From Mesocentrotus franciscanus (taxonomy: Eukaryota; Echinodermata; Echinoidea; Camarodonta; Strongylocentrotidae), in NCBI GenBank assembly GCA_037976565.1, contig CP137671.1, positions 14,648,556-14,712,555 on the forward strand: 64,000 bases of DNA. Reading direction: 5' to 3'. How positions within the stretch are numbered: the stretch's first letter is position 1; every line of letters begins with the position of its first letter. This document shows positions 22,920 to 34,540 of the stretch, piece after piece. The notes beneath the pieces are model-generated. The model had not been told where the DNA came from. It was given only the letters and a program-made list of their open reading frames with translations, and made no database searches. Position numbers and translations under genes: made by a program.

Positions 22920-23900
22920 GACTTAGTACTGACTTAAGTGCACAGGACGGGGTGTCCCCGTGCGCTGCTCCGGGTGGTCCGCCTCCATTCACTTCTGTCC
23001 TGGGCTTGGTGTTTAGCAGCATCCAGGCTTAATCCAGAGTCTTGGCGGATTTGGTCTTTCCACCTCAGAGGAGGACGTCCCGGTGGTCGTGGAAATAGCT
23101 CAGTTGGTAGAGCAGTGGTCTCGTAATCCGGTGACCCGGGTTCGAAACCAAGTCGATGCGCTAGTGCCCCTTGGTATGACCAGGTCCCTCGGAGAGGACC
23201 TAAAGCCGTCGTCCGTCTGGTTGCTTACTTACAAGCATTTATGCTTTCTTAGCAGTCAGGTAAAACCAGGTTAAAAAAAAAAAAAATTGGTGTGAACTTG
23301 TATTGGTAGGCTTTCCTGTGGCATACGTACAACATGGCCAAACCATTTCAGGCGGTGGTTGGATATTTCCTCATTTATTGACGTAGAAAAATGTTCAGTG
23401 ACTTTCGGATGTCTACACTTCTAATTCTATCCAGAAGATGGACTCCTGCTATTGTCCGCAGACATCTCATCTCGAAAGTTTCCAGTTTATCTCGGTCAGT
23501 TTTCCTTAGAGTCAACGTCTCTGACCCATAGGTTGCTATATATAGGACGAATGAGTGCTTTATATATCCTGACCTTCAAGGCTCTTGAAATATCTTGGTT
23601 GGTCCATATATTTTTTCTCAGTCTGCCAAATGCCCAGGGAGCTAGATTTGCGCGCCTCTTGACATCTTTGGTAACCGAGGGGACTACACTACCAAGGAAG
23701 ACAAAGTTTTCTACCTTCTCTACAGGATTGCCATCTATTGAAATCTCCTTATCATCGTTTGTCATGATTCTGCATTTAGCTGTGTTGATTTTCATTCCCC
23801 ATTTACCACATACTTCCACCAGCTTGTTAGTTGATGTTTGGAGTTTGTCATAGATGAGTTCGAGTAGAGTGGTGTCATCTGCATAGCGGATGACACCACT
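22920..23900 (-). pseudogene. LINE reverse transcriptase fragment split by a SINE
   Basis: The minus strand from about 23893 reads IRYADDTTLL (the YADD catalytic motif of reverse transcriptase), then a thumb-like region with VENFVFLGSVV and ALKVRIYKALIRPIYSN. After a frameshift near 23530 it reads TLRKTDRDKLETFEMRCLRT and LDRIRSVDIRKSLN, then stops appear. Past the SINE it resumes with GRPPLRWKDQIRQDSG. It is 5'-truncated, has frameshifts and stops, and is interrupted at 23091-23286, so it is dead. It is a non-LTR element; the clade is uncertain. Confidence 0.85.
23091..23286 (+). mobile_element. tRNA-derived SINE nested in a LINE
   Basis: The head 'gaaatagctcagttggtaga' is a classic tRNA D-arm/A box and 'gggttcgaaacc' a B box. 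The tRNA-unrelated body ends in a run of about 14 A residues (23273-23286). The anticodon stem does not pair properly, so this is not a functional tRNA. It interrupts the LINE coding sequence, so it inserted later. I could not identify a clean target-site duplication. Confidence 0.85.
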
Positions 23901-24501
23901 GAAAAATAACTTTAAAATTATTCTTATTGTTATTCCTGTTATAATAATAATAATTATTATTATTATTATTGTTAATTCTATATAATAACTGTTACTATAA
24001 TTATGATCATGATTATAACCATGATCCTCATTCTTAAATGGTTTGTATGTCCTCGTTTAACAAGGAATTGTTTGATTTGACATGGTTAATTAGTATTCAA
24101 TTTTTCATTTATGCCTGCTATAAACTCGAATACACAACATTTTTTGAATAGATATGAAACTGGGCTAAGTAAGAAAACGTACAAAAGAAGCTCAATGAGA
24201 TGTATAATCAATAAAGTATTGTTTCAGCACTGTAAGTGAATTTATGATACGTCGTAAACCATATATAAGATTGAAGTATAAAATGTTTTTTTAAAAGCAT
24301 AATTATAACGACATAATTGAATAATTTAAAGAATAAATTTATATGGTTCTTTTAACATTACAATGTCTCGCCTTCTGGGGTAGACATTGACGAATTGACT
24401 GACATCGAAAAGATATTTTTCGATTTGGTTTAGTGTACACTAAAATATGTGTATTTCAAGTAGCAGAATTTACATGTGCGTTCATCTGTTGCAATATATA
24501 G
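23901..24501. other. AT-rich intergenic or intronic stretch
   Basis: It contains an ATA/ATT run at 23940-23970. No supported feature; it may be intron 1 or the promoter region of the ZNFX1-like gene. Confidence 0.5.
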
Positions 24502-24699
24502 GCAAGTAACCAGTCGACCGATGGCTGGGGAAACCGACAGACTACAACATCGAATACCTATGAGTACAACCGGATAGACCCACCACATAGGTCCGAAAGA
24601 CATTCAGGCCACTTTGGAAAAAGGCAAGACGGAAGACATCAACATGGACCTGCATCGCTACAGTACCAATCCTCAGCCTTCTCAACGTGGCAGTCACTT
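24502..24699 (+). CDS. Probable N-terminal exon of ZNFX1-like gene
   Basis: A 198-base fully open segment lies between acceptor 'caatatatag' and strong donor CTT|gtaagt. An in-frame stop sits immediately before the acceptor, so the exon must be entered by splicing. It encodes 66 residues starting ASNQSTDGWGNRQTTTSN and ending SAFSTWQSL, rich in N, Q, S, R, H and G. This matches the low-complexity hydrophilic N-terminus typical of ZNFX1 proteins in composition and position. Phase 0 at the donor does not fit the likely acceptors of the large exon at 25638/25652, so at least one more exon should lie between. No start codon is seen in it. Confidence 0.55.
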
Positions 24700-25637
24700 G
24701 TAAGTTTCTCATTCACACCACCGTCGGTGACCTCTGCATTTGACCACGCGTGGGTCGATTTTTTAAGTCTAAAACATCTGCTGAAAATATATTTCTGTAC
24801 TGTATTAAGTTTGACCATATCCATACAAAGCATTTTTTTTTTTGGGGGACGTTCACCTTCCTGAGGTTATGTGTCTTTTTTAAGAAGTGCTAAACATTAC
24901 TATCTTAAAAGGTTCCTTTTCAGAACGACTCTCTTCGGGAGGATTAATTTCATTAAAATTGTCTTTGCAACTGTTGTTTGAAGCAGTAAAATCTTTCAAG
25001 CAGTTACGTCAAATCTATCTTTACAGAAGACATCTCTTTAGAGACGACATCAATGACTGGATCCACAATAACTTAATAGATGTTTCACATATTTTAGGAA
25101 ATATGCACCTATAAAGTCAAACTGTCATCACATTTTCTTGAACTAAAGAAATCATCATAACGATAATAGTAATGATATCATAAAATCATATTTTCTGCTC
25201 AAGACAGTAGATGAATATTTAAATATCGGTCTGACAAATATTAATCTCTGAATATTATACAAGTTATAGAAAGAGGCCTACATAAAAATACTAATGACGA
25301 GGGGAATGGGTCACGGAATACCGACCTCTCGTGGTATTGTATCTGTATTAATATAAATGTATTTTTAGCTTAATTGCGTATCTTGATCAAAAGTGTTAAT
25401 ACTTGTTTCCGTTATCAGTCTATATTTGTGTTCTTGTTTTTCTTAATTATGTATTGTACTATTTACCTATTCATTGTCTATGTGTATAGGCCTACGAGTA
25501 TGATTGTGTCCAACTATTTTTTAGACATAGACAAAAGTTTGGTGATTTTTGTTTCCACAAAAAAGCTGCACGAGTTCTCCACTTACGTTATTTATTTCCT
25601 TTTCTATTAAATCCCCTATTTCAAACTCATTTACTAG
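24700..25637. other. Probable intron(s) of ZNFX1-like gene
   Basis: It includes an open stretch at about 24887-25114 preceded by 'ccttttcag', with a helical-looking translation (SLKLSLQLLFEAVKSF, then YRRHLFRDDINDW) that could be a missing exon of the helical N-terminal region. However, it lacks a donor before its stop and its phase does not match the upstream exon. The remainder is AT-rich with no other signal. Confidence 0.35.
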
Positions 25638-25651
25638 GACATTTTCCTCAG

Positions 25652-28600
25652 AATCAAAGGAGAAAGAGTTCACGCGCCAGGAGCAGCAGAATGCTTCATC
25701 TAAACCACCGCCAGATGACTTCCGACAACAAAGTGTTTTTCCAACTTGTCAAGAGCTGAAACCATCTTACAAACCATACTTGAGGCCTCATATAGTCCAT
25801 GGAGCTTACGCGAACGCGGATCATTACCTTGACGTGCACTTCAGGCTCATGAAAGAGGATTTCATCCAGCCTCTCAGACGTGGTTTGGGGGAATACCTTC
25901 ACAACAAGCAAATTCGGCCAGAGAATAGGGTAATTAAGTTCAATGATATCCGGATCTATGAGGACGTGAAACTGGTCCGACCCCAAACAGACAATTCAGG
26001 TGTTTCCTATTTGATGTCATTCAAAAGGCTACCCGGTGTCAAATGGGAAATATCGAAGTATTTGATTTATGGCTCACTAGTCCTACTGTCGGAAGATGAA
26101 TTTAAGACCTACATTCTAGCCACTGTAACAAATAGTGACGCAAGGCAACTTGCACGTGGGTTGGTTGACATACGCCCTATAGATACAGGAATGTCATTTA
26201 TTGTCGACAAAACATTTGTCATGGTGGAATCAAAAGTTTTCTTCGAGGCATATCGACATGTCTTGGTCGGCCTACAACGGGTAAGCCATGCAGCCTTTCC
26301 AATGGCAGAGCATATTCTTTACCTTAAGCCCGACATTAAACCCCCTGCCTACCTAATGCAACTGAGCCATCCCAAACTTGATGTGTCAAATCTAATGGTT
26401 GACCCAAACCAGAGGAACAACGCCTGTGACATCTCTATGACCAAACATCAGAACCCCCGGAAGAAACGTAATCCCTTTCTCATATCAGTGCTGAATGAAT
26501 ATGCCTGGCCTGCAGCCGAGGAAACCATTCTAAACCCATCTCAGCTAGAAGCAGTAAAAGCAGCACTCACGCAGGAACTGACACTGGTTCAAGGACCTCC
26601 TGGGACGGGAAAAACGTACATCGCATTGAAAATTGTGGAAACACTCCTCAAGAACATGCATTGCTGGTCATATGAAGAAAAAGGTCCTATCCTATTGGTA
26701 TGCAACACAAACCATGCTTTGGATCAGTTTCTACTTGGTATCATGAAATTTCAGTATACAGGCATCATTAGAGTCGGAAGTCAAAGCAAATGCATAGAAC
26801 TGGAACAGTACAATCTGAATAAAATCATCCAAGAGCAACGTTTCAAAAAGGATACGAGCAATAAGTACATCCAACGCCGTGCTTGGAAAGCCGTCAGACA
26901 AGCCGAATTTGCAAAGGATGCTCTTGAGGGCTTCCAAACCAGAATCCAGTTGAGTTCCCCTGGTATTTTGGGAGAGAGAGAGTTCAAGCGCTTTCAAAAA
27001 CGCCAGAATGAGTACATTCAATTATGTGCCGAGCTGCAAGAAATTAAAGATGACGAGAAATGCTTGGTACTAAAGCAAGCTACAATAGTCGGTATGACTA
27101 CTACAAGGGCTGCTAGTGAGCGCGAAGTGCTACAAAGAGTTAAACCGAAGATCATCATTGTTGAGGAAGCCGCAGAAGTGCTAGAGTCGCACATTATCAC
27201 ATCGCTACATTCTTCCTGTCAGCAGCTTATCCTGATTGGTGATCATCAGCAACTCCGCCCAAAGCCAAATGTTTACCAACTAGCAACCAGATTTCACCTC
27301 GATGTGTCCATGTTTGAACGACTGTTAGAGAACGAATTCCCCTACAAGAAACTCAAGCAGCAGCGTCGTATGAGGCCCGAAATTTCATCTCTGATGAGAA
27401 AACACTTCTACCCGGAGCTGGAAAACGACAGATCAGTGTATTTGTACGGAGACGTAAAAGGAGTGGAGAAAAACGTCTTCTTCCTCGATCACACCAAAGA
27501 AGAGACACATGTAGGCGAGACAATGAGTCATTACAATCTCCATGAAGTTGACTTCATGGTGGCATTGTGTAAGTACCTTTTGAACCAGGGATACGAGCCC
27601 CAGCAGATTACCATACTCACTGCTTACGCTGGACAACTCCGAAAATTCGAAGATAAAATGAACATCGGAGCTACATTTGGCGTCAAGGTGTTTTCGGTCG
27701 ACAACTACCAAGGGGAAGAGAATGACATCATTCTTCTGTCCTTTGTACGAAGCAGTCAGAATGGCATGATAGGTTTCCTGAGCATCAAAAACAGAGTGTG
27801 TGTGTCGCTGTCAAGAGCAAAGCAAGGGCTGTATTGCATAGGAAATTTCACCCTCTACTCTAAGAAATGCGAACTGTGGAAAGGGATCTATGGCGACTTG
27901 AAAGCAAATTGTCGTGTAGGAAACACGATGATGTTGCAATGTGTCAACCATCCACAACACAAGACAGAGGTGGCAAGAGCAGCTGACTTTCTGAACAACT
28001 GCCCTTACCCCTGCACCAAGAAATGTGAAAGAGGTCATGCATGTTCTGACATCTGTAGAAACAAATGTCCACCATGTCGTATAATGATGGAAAAGAGACT
28101 GCCTTGTGGACACGTTCGTATGATGAAGTGTTGTTTGGACCCCGCATCGTTCACATGCGATGTGATGGTTGAAAAAACAAAGCTTCCTTGTAAACACCAA
28201 TACACCCTACCATGTTATCTGGATATCGACTCGTATGAATGTCCAGCATTTGTCCTCATGAGTCTGCATTGTGGTCATCAAATAGGTCATGCATGTTCTG
28301 ACATCTGTCGAAACAAATGTCCACCATGTCCTATAAAGATGGAAAAGAAAATGCCTTGTGGACACGTTCGTATGATGAAGTGTTGTTTGGACCCCGCATC
28401 GTTCACATGCGATGTGATGGTTGAAAAAACAAAGCTTCCTTGTAAACACCAATACACCCTACCATGTTATCTGGATATCGACTCGTATGAATGTCCAGCA
28501 ATTGTTCTCAAGAGTTTCCCGTGTGGTCATCAAAAGTATGTGGTATGCTGTAAAGGTGTACATGAAGTATCCTGCAAAGTACAATGTAAGGAGTACCTTG

Positions 28601-28695
28601 TTTGCGGCCACAGATGCCCCGGAACATGCGGAGACACCTGTCCGTATAAACACATCAGCGCAGTTTCCAAGGAAGATTCGAAACAAAAACCTTAA
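25652..28695 (+). CDS. ZNFX1-like helicase, NFX1-type zinc fingers
   Basis: This encodes an RNA helicase-like protein of the UPF1-like SF1 superfamily. Vertebrate ZNFX1 is an antiviral RNA sensor and nematode ZNFX-1 acts in small-RNA inheritance; a similar role here is inference. Numbering residues from the open frame at 25549: the conserved pre-helicase region (LRPHIVHG, HFRLMKEDFIQPLR) comes first, then Walker A GPPGTGKT at 349, motif II VEEAAEV at 538, GDHQQLRP at 564, RRMRPE near 606, VDNYQGEEND at 717 and SLSRAK at 753. Cys/His-rich fingers (about 800-1035) follow. The first open codons are intron: a pyrimidine-rich tract precedes acceptors at 25637 and 25651 and there is no ATG, so upstream exons are required. 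About 1,000 residues is short against about 1,900 for vertebrate ZNFX1; the C-terminal half and most fingers are absent. Confidence 0.9.
28033..28536 (+). repeat. 252-bp tandem duplication in ZNFX1-like zinc-finger region
   Basis: Bases 28033-28284 (residues 829-912) recur at 28285-28536 (residues 913-996). Both begin GHACSDICRNKCPPC and contain LPCKHQYTLPCYLDIDSYEC. The period is exactly 84 codons and only a handful of residues differ, so the duplication is recent and kept in frame. It doubles the number of Cys/His motifs in the tail. Confidence 0.95.
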
Positions 28696-29110
28696 AAAAA
28701 AAAAAAACCGTAATCAAAGTGCTAGTACTAGTAAAACACTTGCTCAAGGCATTGAAAAAACAGATCTGCTGGTGTACCAACCGATATCAACAGAAGAGCC
28801 GAGCAACATACTCAAGGGGCATCTGCCAAGGACCAAACTTCGGGTAGCAAGATGAACAGAGCTTCACCGTCTGAGCCAGATACAGAGAAAGTATGCATGA
28901 TAATACTTCTACTACTTTCGTTCTTAATTTGGAAAATATGTTGTTGTTAAAAACATGTAGTACGCTAAATAGTCGGCTTTCTTGTAACCTTTGGGAGCTT
29001 CCATTCTTCTTTTTTATATCAATTCGTTCAAATGTCTATGAGATGTAAATGTTCCTTTCCTTCGATACCTTATATATATTTTGTCTTGTGCAACGCGCTA
29101 GAGATATACA
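28696..29110 (+). other. ZNFX1-like 3' flank with overlapping open frame
   Basis: Just after the TAA comes a run of 13 A. A second frame, open from 28421 to 28855, continues past the stop with a protein-like tail (QSASTSKTLAQGIEKTDLLV) ending TKLRVAR. The stop precedes the A-run, so a shift in the A-run alone cannot bypass it; an indel slightly upstream (for example in the A5 at about 28683) could. The rest looks like 3'UTR. Confidence 0.4.
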
Positions 29111-29114
29111 TCTG

Positions 29115-29425
29115 TATTTCGAAATTACACTGATTTGATTTTGATTTAATTTGATTTCTGCATTTTTCCAAATATAATATAACTGAATTACAAAGTACAT
29201 ATAAATGTAAGGTATAATACAACATATACAAACAATAATTACTTCATGTCAAATTTTTTTTTTTTTAAACATCTTTTTTTACATGTGTACATAAAATAAC
29301 GAGACTTAATATTTCCATAACATATTATCATAAATTTGAAGTATTATCCTAACTATTTGTAGAAAAGTGCAGGAGACCGCTATCATAAGCGATGCTTGAC
29401 GAGGATGGCGGCCTCAAAAAAAAAA
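29115..29425 (-). mobile_element. 3' end fragment of CR1/Jockey-like LINE
   Basis: On the minus strand the block at about 29360-29415 ('cagcggtctcctgc'-type sequence, with 'gtcaagcat' and 'gaggccgcc') matches the 3'UTR of the LINE at 38565-41076 (about 38840-38895). It ends in a degenerate AATC/AAAT tail near 29125. It is a severely 5'-truncated copy. Confidence 0.6.
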
Positions 29426-29461
29426 AAAAATCTTAAGGTAAAACTTATAATGAAAAAGTGT

Positions 29462-29582
29462 TTAAACATTTGTGTATGGGTTTGTGAGTGTGTTGTGTAA
29501 GTGTATATTATGTGTGTGTGCGTATGTGTGCATGTGCGCGCGAGCGTGTGTGTTTGCATGTGTGTGTAACGTGTGCATGTAG
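29462..29582. repeat. GT-rich alternating purine-pyrimidine repeat
   Basis: Interrupted (TG)n with GCGCGCG in the middle (about 29535-29545). Alternating purine-pyrimidine sequence of this kind can adopt Z-DNA. Confidence 0.8.
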
Positions 29583-30240
29583 CTTTATATTGTATGGTGG
29601 AGTTAAAACAAATGTGCCATGGACCTTGGTTTAAATGTTAAATTTGGGGGTTCATCTCGTTATCAAGGATGTCAGTATTCTGAAATGAGATGCCATAATG
29701 TATCAAGAGGACCAGGAAACTTAAATATTAAGAAAAGATTTATTAATTGTACAACTGTCGAATTTATTATGATACCAATGTTTTCTAGTCTTAGTAATGT
29801 AATATTGATAATAGCGGAATTATTTTTTAGAATCGTGGCACTGCACTCTTCCGACACGAGTGCAGGATCGTAAAACCGTAGCGGTGTAGATGTCAACGAG
29901 GAAATATATACTATAACTGAATATTTGGATGACGATTTCATATAAGTTTGAATTGAATAAGTGCTGATTTGTATCAAGTGTGTATTATTGAATAAAAATA
30001 CACAAACCTAAGTAATTAAAATAAATCATGTTAATATATATATATACATTTTAGTATCTTCACACTTATTTGATATAAACACAATGATGATAATGATTGC
30101 GAGATGAAATATGATTAATATCAAAATCATTTGGATAAAGAGGTTGTAAAAGAACACCTTTTGATTCTATATATATGTTTTTCGTTGATGTATAAAAGAA
30201 GTGCCATTTATCTATCAATTACAGGTGTTTAATATGTAAC
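29583..30240. other. Intergenic, nothing recognised
   Basis: AT-rich, with a TA run near 30036-30048. No supported gene. Confidence 0.5.
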
Positions 30241-30366
30241 CAGTGGCGGGGAGGGGGAGTTCGGATATTGTTTAGGAAGCAAAAGGAAAGAAAGAAAAAG
30301 GTCTACACGTTTCTCGGTCTGTCGAATGTTACTTCTCTGACAAGTCTGGGGCCTGGATATGCCACT
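30241..30366. mobile_element. Small CAGTGGC-ended non-autonomous element
   Basis: It starts CAGTGGCGGGGAGG and ends 'cctggatatgccactg', giving inverted ends CAGTGGC/GCCACTG. GTAAC flanks both sides. CAGTGGCG ends are typical of hAT-like elements, though the visible flanking duplication is only 5 bases. Confidence 0.45.
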
Positions 30367-30782
30367 GGTAACACCGTACATTGAAGGTAATACAAAGTGT
30401 TGGTAAAACATTGAATTCATCTGAAACTTTGTGATCTTATAAAAAGATGTTATAGGAATATTTGTAACCAATCCCCAATCCTGGAATATATATATATATA
30501 TATATATTATTTGTGTGAATTATAAATAGAAACGAATAATTCAATGTTCCAAGTTGCCAGTATATAAAACCGGTCCTTGTGCCATTGATTAGGAGAGTTT
30601 GGCCAACCCGGTTCGAGTTGGACAGAATATGGAGACCATACTGCTTTGTTGGGCAAGCACAAAACAAAAGAATATACGCCATGTTGTGACCCAGTGAAAC
30701 CAAGTTTGCCAAACTCTGTGTATAGATGGCTCTGCTTGGTGTTGTATACTAGCGCCATCTACTGTCGTACATAGTCCATACC
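30367..30782. other. Spacer with TA microsatellite
   Basis: A (TA)n run is at about 30486-30507. No coding feature is recognised up to the LINE start. Confidence 0.5.
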
Positions 30783-33700
30783 ATGATCGGAATGATCGAT
30801 ATTGAAACTGTGTTACGTCACAAAGAAATTTCAAAGTTAGAGGAAGAATTACAAATACCAGCGAAGGTGAATGACAATTCTTTGATTAACGATTTGGAAA
30901 AGAAAAGAAGGGAATTGAAAAGTCTTTACGGTTATATAAGTGAAGGGGTAAAAATCAGATCTCGAGCCCAATGGTTTGAAAGTGGAGAAAGAGAAACGGC
31001 ATATTTTAAGCAACTAATAGATTTCAAAGAGAAAAAAGTGCTATTAAAGAATTACAAGTAGATGGAAATATAACTGATGATGAAAAAGATATCATACAAG
31101 AAATTAGAAGATTTTATTCTAAACTGTATGCTAAATCAGAAGAAGGATTATGCGAAAATATTAATTTTTCCCAAAACCTTACCCAAATTAACAGAAAATC
31201 AGAGGAAGCTATGTGAAGGAAAAATTAACCAGGAGAGTGTATTGAAATCTTAAAGAAATGCAGTTAAATAAATCCCCAGGAAATGACGGATTAAATGTAG
31301 AATTTTATATTACATTCTGGCATGTAGTTGGTGACTTAGTTCTTAAGGCATTTAACGATACCATGAAATTCAAGGAATTGTCGCCTTCTCAAAAACAAGC
31401 AATCATAACGCTTATACATAAGGATGGTAAAGACCCCAAATTCATTAGTAATTATAGACCTATCTCCTTACTCAACGTAGACTATAAGATTATTACCAAA
31501 ATACTTTCTAACAGAATAAAAAAAGCTTTGAATGAAATTGTGTCGGTCGATCAAGTAGGTTATTTAAAAGATAGAAACATCGGTGATGCAATCAGATTAA
31601 TCAATGATATGATTTTTCATACTTCTTGTTTTAACAAACCAGGGTACCTATTGGCAATAGATTATGAAAAAGCTTTCGACTCGATTTCACATAGTTTTCT
31701 TCAGAAAGTGCTCATTTCTTTCGGGTTTGGGCCAATGTTTTGTGAATGGGTTACAATGTTACTTACCAATGCTCAAAGTTGTGTTTTTAATGGGGTAAAT
31801 CAACCGGATATTTTAAAGTTCAAAGGGTGTAAGACAAGGAGATCCGTTATCTCCATATTTATTTATTTTATGCATAGAATGCTTAACTCACTGCATTAGA
31901 AATGATAAGTTGGTAAAAGGTATTTGTTTTGGAGAAACAGAAATAAAGATGATCTTATATGCAGATGACATGTCAATTTTTGTACGAGACATAAACTCGA
32001 TTAATAGAATAGAGGTAATCATGGAAAATTTTAGGAAAATATCAGGACTAAAGATTAATGGAAATAAAACATTCATTTTACCCTTAGGATCTTCTGTTGG
32101 CTCTGCGAATGTGTATCCTTTTGGAAAGGAGGCACACATTTTAAAAATACTCGGTATATATTTTACATTAGATCCCAATGTGGCGGAAGAGATGAATTAC
32201 AAAGAAATATTAAGCAAAATAAAGAAATTGTTAAATTGGTGGAAACAAAGAGATCTAACTTTGATAGGAAAAATTCATTTACTGAAAACATACGCATATT
32301 CAAAACTAATCTATGTAAGCTCTTTGACTCCAGTGCCTGAATGGGTTATAAAAGAAATTGATGAGATCTGTTTTAATTTTCTATGGCGAGGTAAAGACAA
32401 AATTAAAAAAAGTACGATGTATTTTGATTACAAGCAAGGAGGATTAAAAATGCTCAACTTTCAACTTTTTGTGAAAGTACAAAAGTGATGTGGATTAAAA
32501 GACTTGTAACAGGAAACCAGAGAGTTAAATGGAAAAATTATTTCAAATTTTTAATGAGACCTTTCGGAGGAAATCTTATTTTTTACTGTAACTATTTACC
32601 TAACAAGATCGATATACAATTACCAAAATACTATCGGGATTTAATAAACATTTGGTTAGATATGAATGATTTTATTAAAAAAGATACAACTCACAAAGGG
32701 AATGAAATTTTTTTAAATAATAGGTTTATACACAATAGTGGAAAAACATACTTCAATGAAAATCTTTTCTTAAAAATACTTATAGATTGTACCATATTAT
32801 AGATGGAAAAGGAACATTAAAGTCGGAAACTTATTTCAGATGTATGGGACTAGAGGAAGAGGAAATATCAATGCTTAAAGAAATCTATGGTAATATACCT
32901 AAGGAATGGAAAATCGAATTAACAAAGAGGCAAATTTCATTTCATGATCTAAAAATAGAATTTATGTTCACAAAAAAAACATTCCAATTTGAATCGGTTT
33001 GTTCGAAAAGCTGTACAGGGCATGCATACAAAAAATGCAAGACGTCCCTGTCAGTTTTCAGAATTTACATTCATCATACAATCTGTCGGTTAAAGAAATT
33101 GAAAAGGTTTTTGTCCGACCAAGAATTAGTACTTTAGATAATAAACTAAGAGAATTTCAATTCAAATTGCTTTATAAAATTGTTTATGTCAATCGTTATT
33201 TATACAGGTTTCAATTCATATTAAGTGATAAATGCTCATTTTGTGGAAAAGAAGAGGAAACATATAGGCACATATTTTTTGAATGCGAAATGGTGAGAAA
33301 ATTATGGGATCAATGTAGTGATAGTTTGGATATTCCAATCCTTAAAGATATGAGCTGGAAGGAAGTTCACATTGGATTAGACGAAATAACCGAAGATAGG
33401 CAAATGATTAATCACGTGGTTTTATTAATTAAATATTTGATATTTATTAGTAGGGAAAAAGAAGCCTCCAAGTATTGAAGAAATAAGAGAGAAAATATTC
33501 AAAAGTAAACAGGAAGAAAGAAAGAGTGCTACTGAACGAAATACGTTGACGCTCCACTATAAAAAATGGGAACATCTCAAGGTAAACATGGATAATATGC
33601 AAGAAAATGCAAGGGATGAGGAAAGGGGGCTGCCCGGTTCACAGCTGTGTGTGATTGACCGGTCTCGACTGCCATAGACTGCCCACGTCTTCTTGTATCG

Positions 33701-34092
33701 TTTTTTTGTTGTTTTTTTTTTGTTTGTTTGTTTGTTTGTTTGTTTGTTTTTTTTTGTTGATTGTTTTGTTTTGTGTTTTTGTTTTGTGTTTGTTGTTGTT
33801 GGTTTTGTTTTTAACGGGGTAGGGGATATAACAAACTTTATTCATTCGATATAACTAAGTTGATTGTAGTCTGTATTTTGTTCCAATATGTTATAAATTA
33901 TAATATGTAATAGGGATACTAGTACTGCAGAACAAAATATAGAGGGGGTTATAACAATATTAATTCATTCAATATAATTGAGATTACTGTATTTTGTACT
34001 CTGTAATTGGTTTCAATATGTTATATATTACAATTTGTATGAATTAATATTATTTATTGAGTGAATACAATAAAGAATATTACAAAACAAAA
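30783..34092 (+). pseudogene. Degenerate L1/Tx1-like LINE, 5'-truncated
   Basis: The endonuclease is missing; the sequence begins in the linker before the reverse transcriptase (RSRAQWFESGERETAYF). Then come NKSPGNDGLNVEFY, NYRPISLLNVDYKI, AIDYEKAFDSISH, QGDPLSPYLF (after a shift at about 31830) and ILYADDMSIF with the catalytic YADD. The C-terminal part ends with a zinc-knuckle-like CSFCGKEEETYRHIFFEC. At least four frameshifts (about 31050, 31830, 32490, 32800-33000) and one stop near 31215 break it. The 3'UTR has a (TTTG)n run at 33720-33750, a repeated AT-rich block (about 33830-33905 and 33950-34040), and an AATAAA-containing end near 34070-34092. Confidence 0.9.
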
Positions 34093-34540
34093 AAGTCACC
34101 TGCTCGGCGCAAGCGCAAAGCCGCTTGGAAAAGAGAAGATAAGAATAGCCACCTTGATACCGCGGTGACCTCGCTCAGCGGGGAAGCGACAGTATATTAT
34201 ACGCTGCATCGTAAGAAATATACTTCGGTGCATTGTACTAGTAATTGTGTGTGTTTGTGTTGTGTATGTGTCAGCATATTCGCTCGTCGTTCAGGTTACT
34301 GGTTCCAAACATTAGGCCTTAAAAAAAAAGATGTTGTATTGCCCTTTAGGTGCCCAAACATGGGTCGGTAGGTCGGAAATCTTTTTTTTTTCCTTCTTTT
34401 TTTCCCCTTTTTATTCTCCCTCTTTGGGCTGATATTTCTCAGTTTTGAATGGTTTAATACACATTTTTTTTTATTCATTAAACATTTTTTTCTAAGAACG
34501 GTAAAAAAAAAAAAAAAACTTTTTAAAAAAGCCGACCGTA
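34093..34540. other. Flank between LINE and GTGCCCC repeat
   Basis: It is GC-richer at 34095-34200, with a basic open frame (SPARRKRKAAWKRED) that runs out of the LINE 3' end and has no recognisable family. A GT-rich stretch and several T-runs follow. Confidence 0.35.

Noticed and set aside
23091..23165. Functional tRNA gene
   Set aside because: Box A and box B are present, but the anticodon stem does not pair and a SINE body with a poly(A) tail follows.
30783..34092. Endogenous retrovirus
   Set aside because: No LTRs, protease or integrase motifs. The domain order and zinc-knuckle tail are those of a LINE; the same reasoning applies to 38565-41076 and 22920-23900.
34057..34371. 104-codon basic ORF after the L1/Tx1-like LINE
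   Set aside because: It starts within the LINE 3' end and runs into GT-rich low-complexity sequence; no family recognised.
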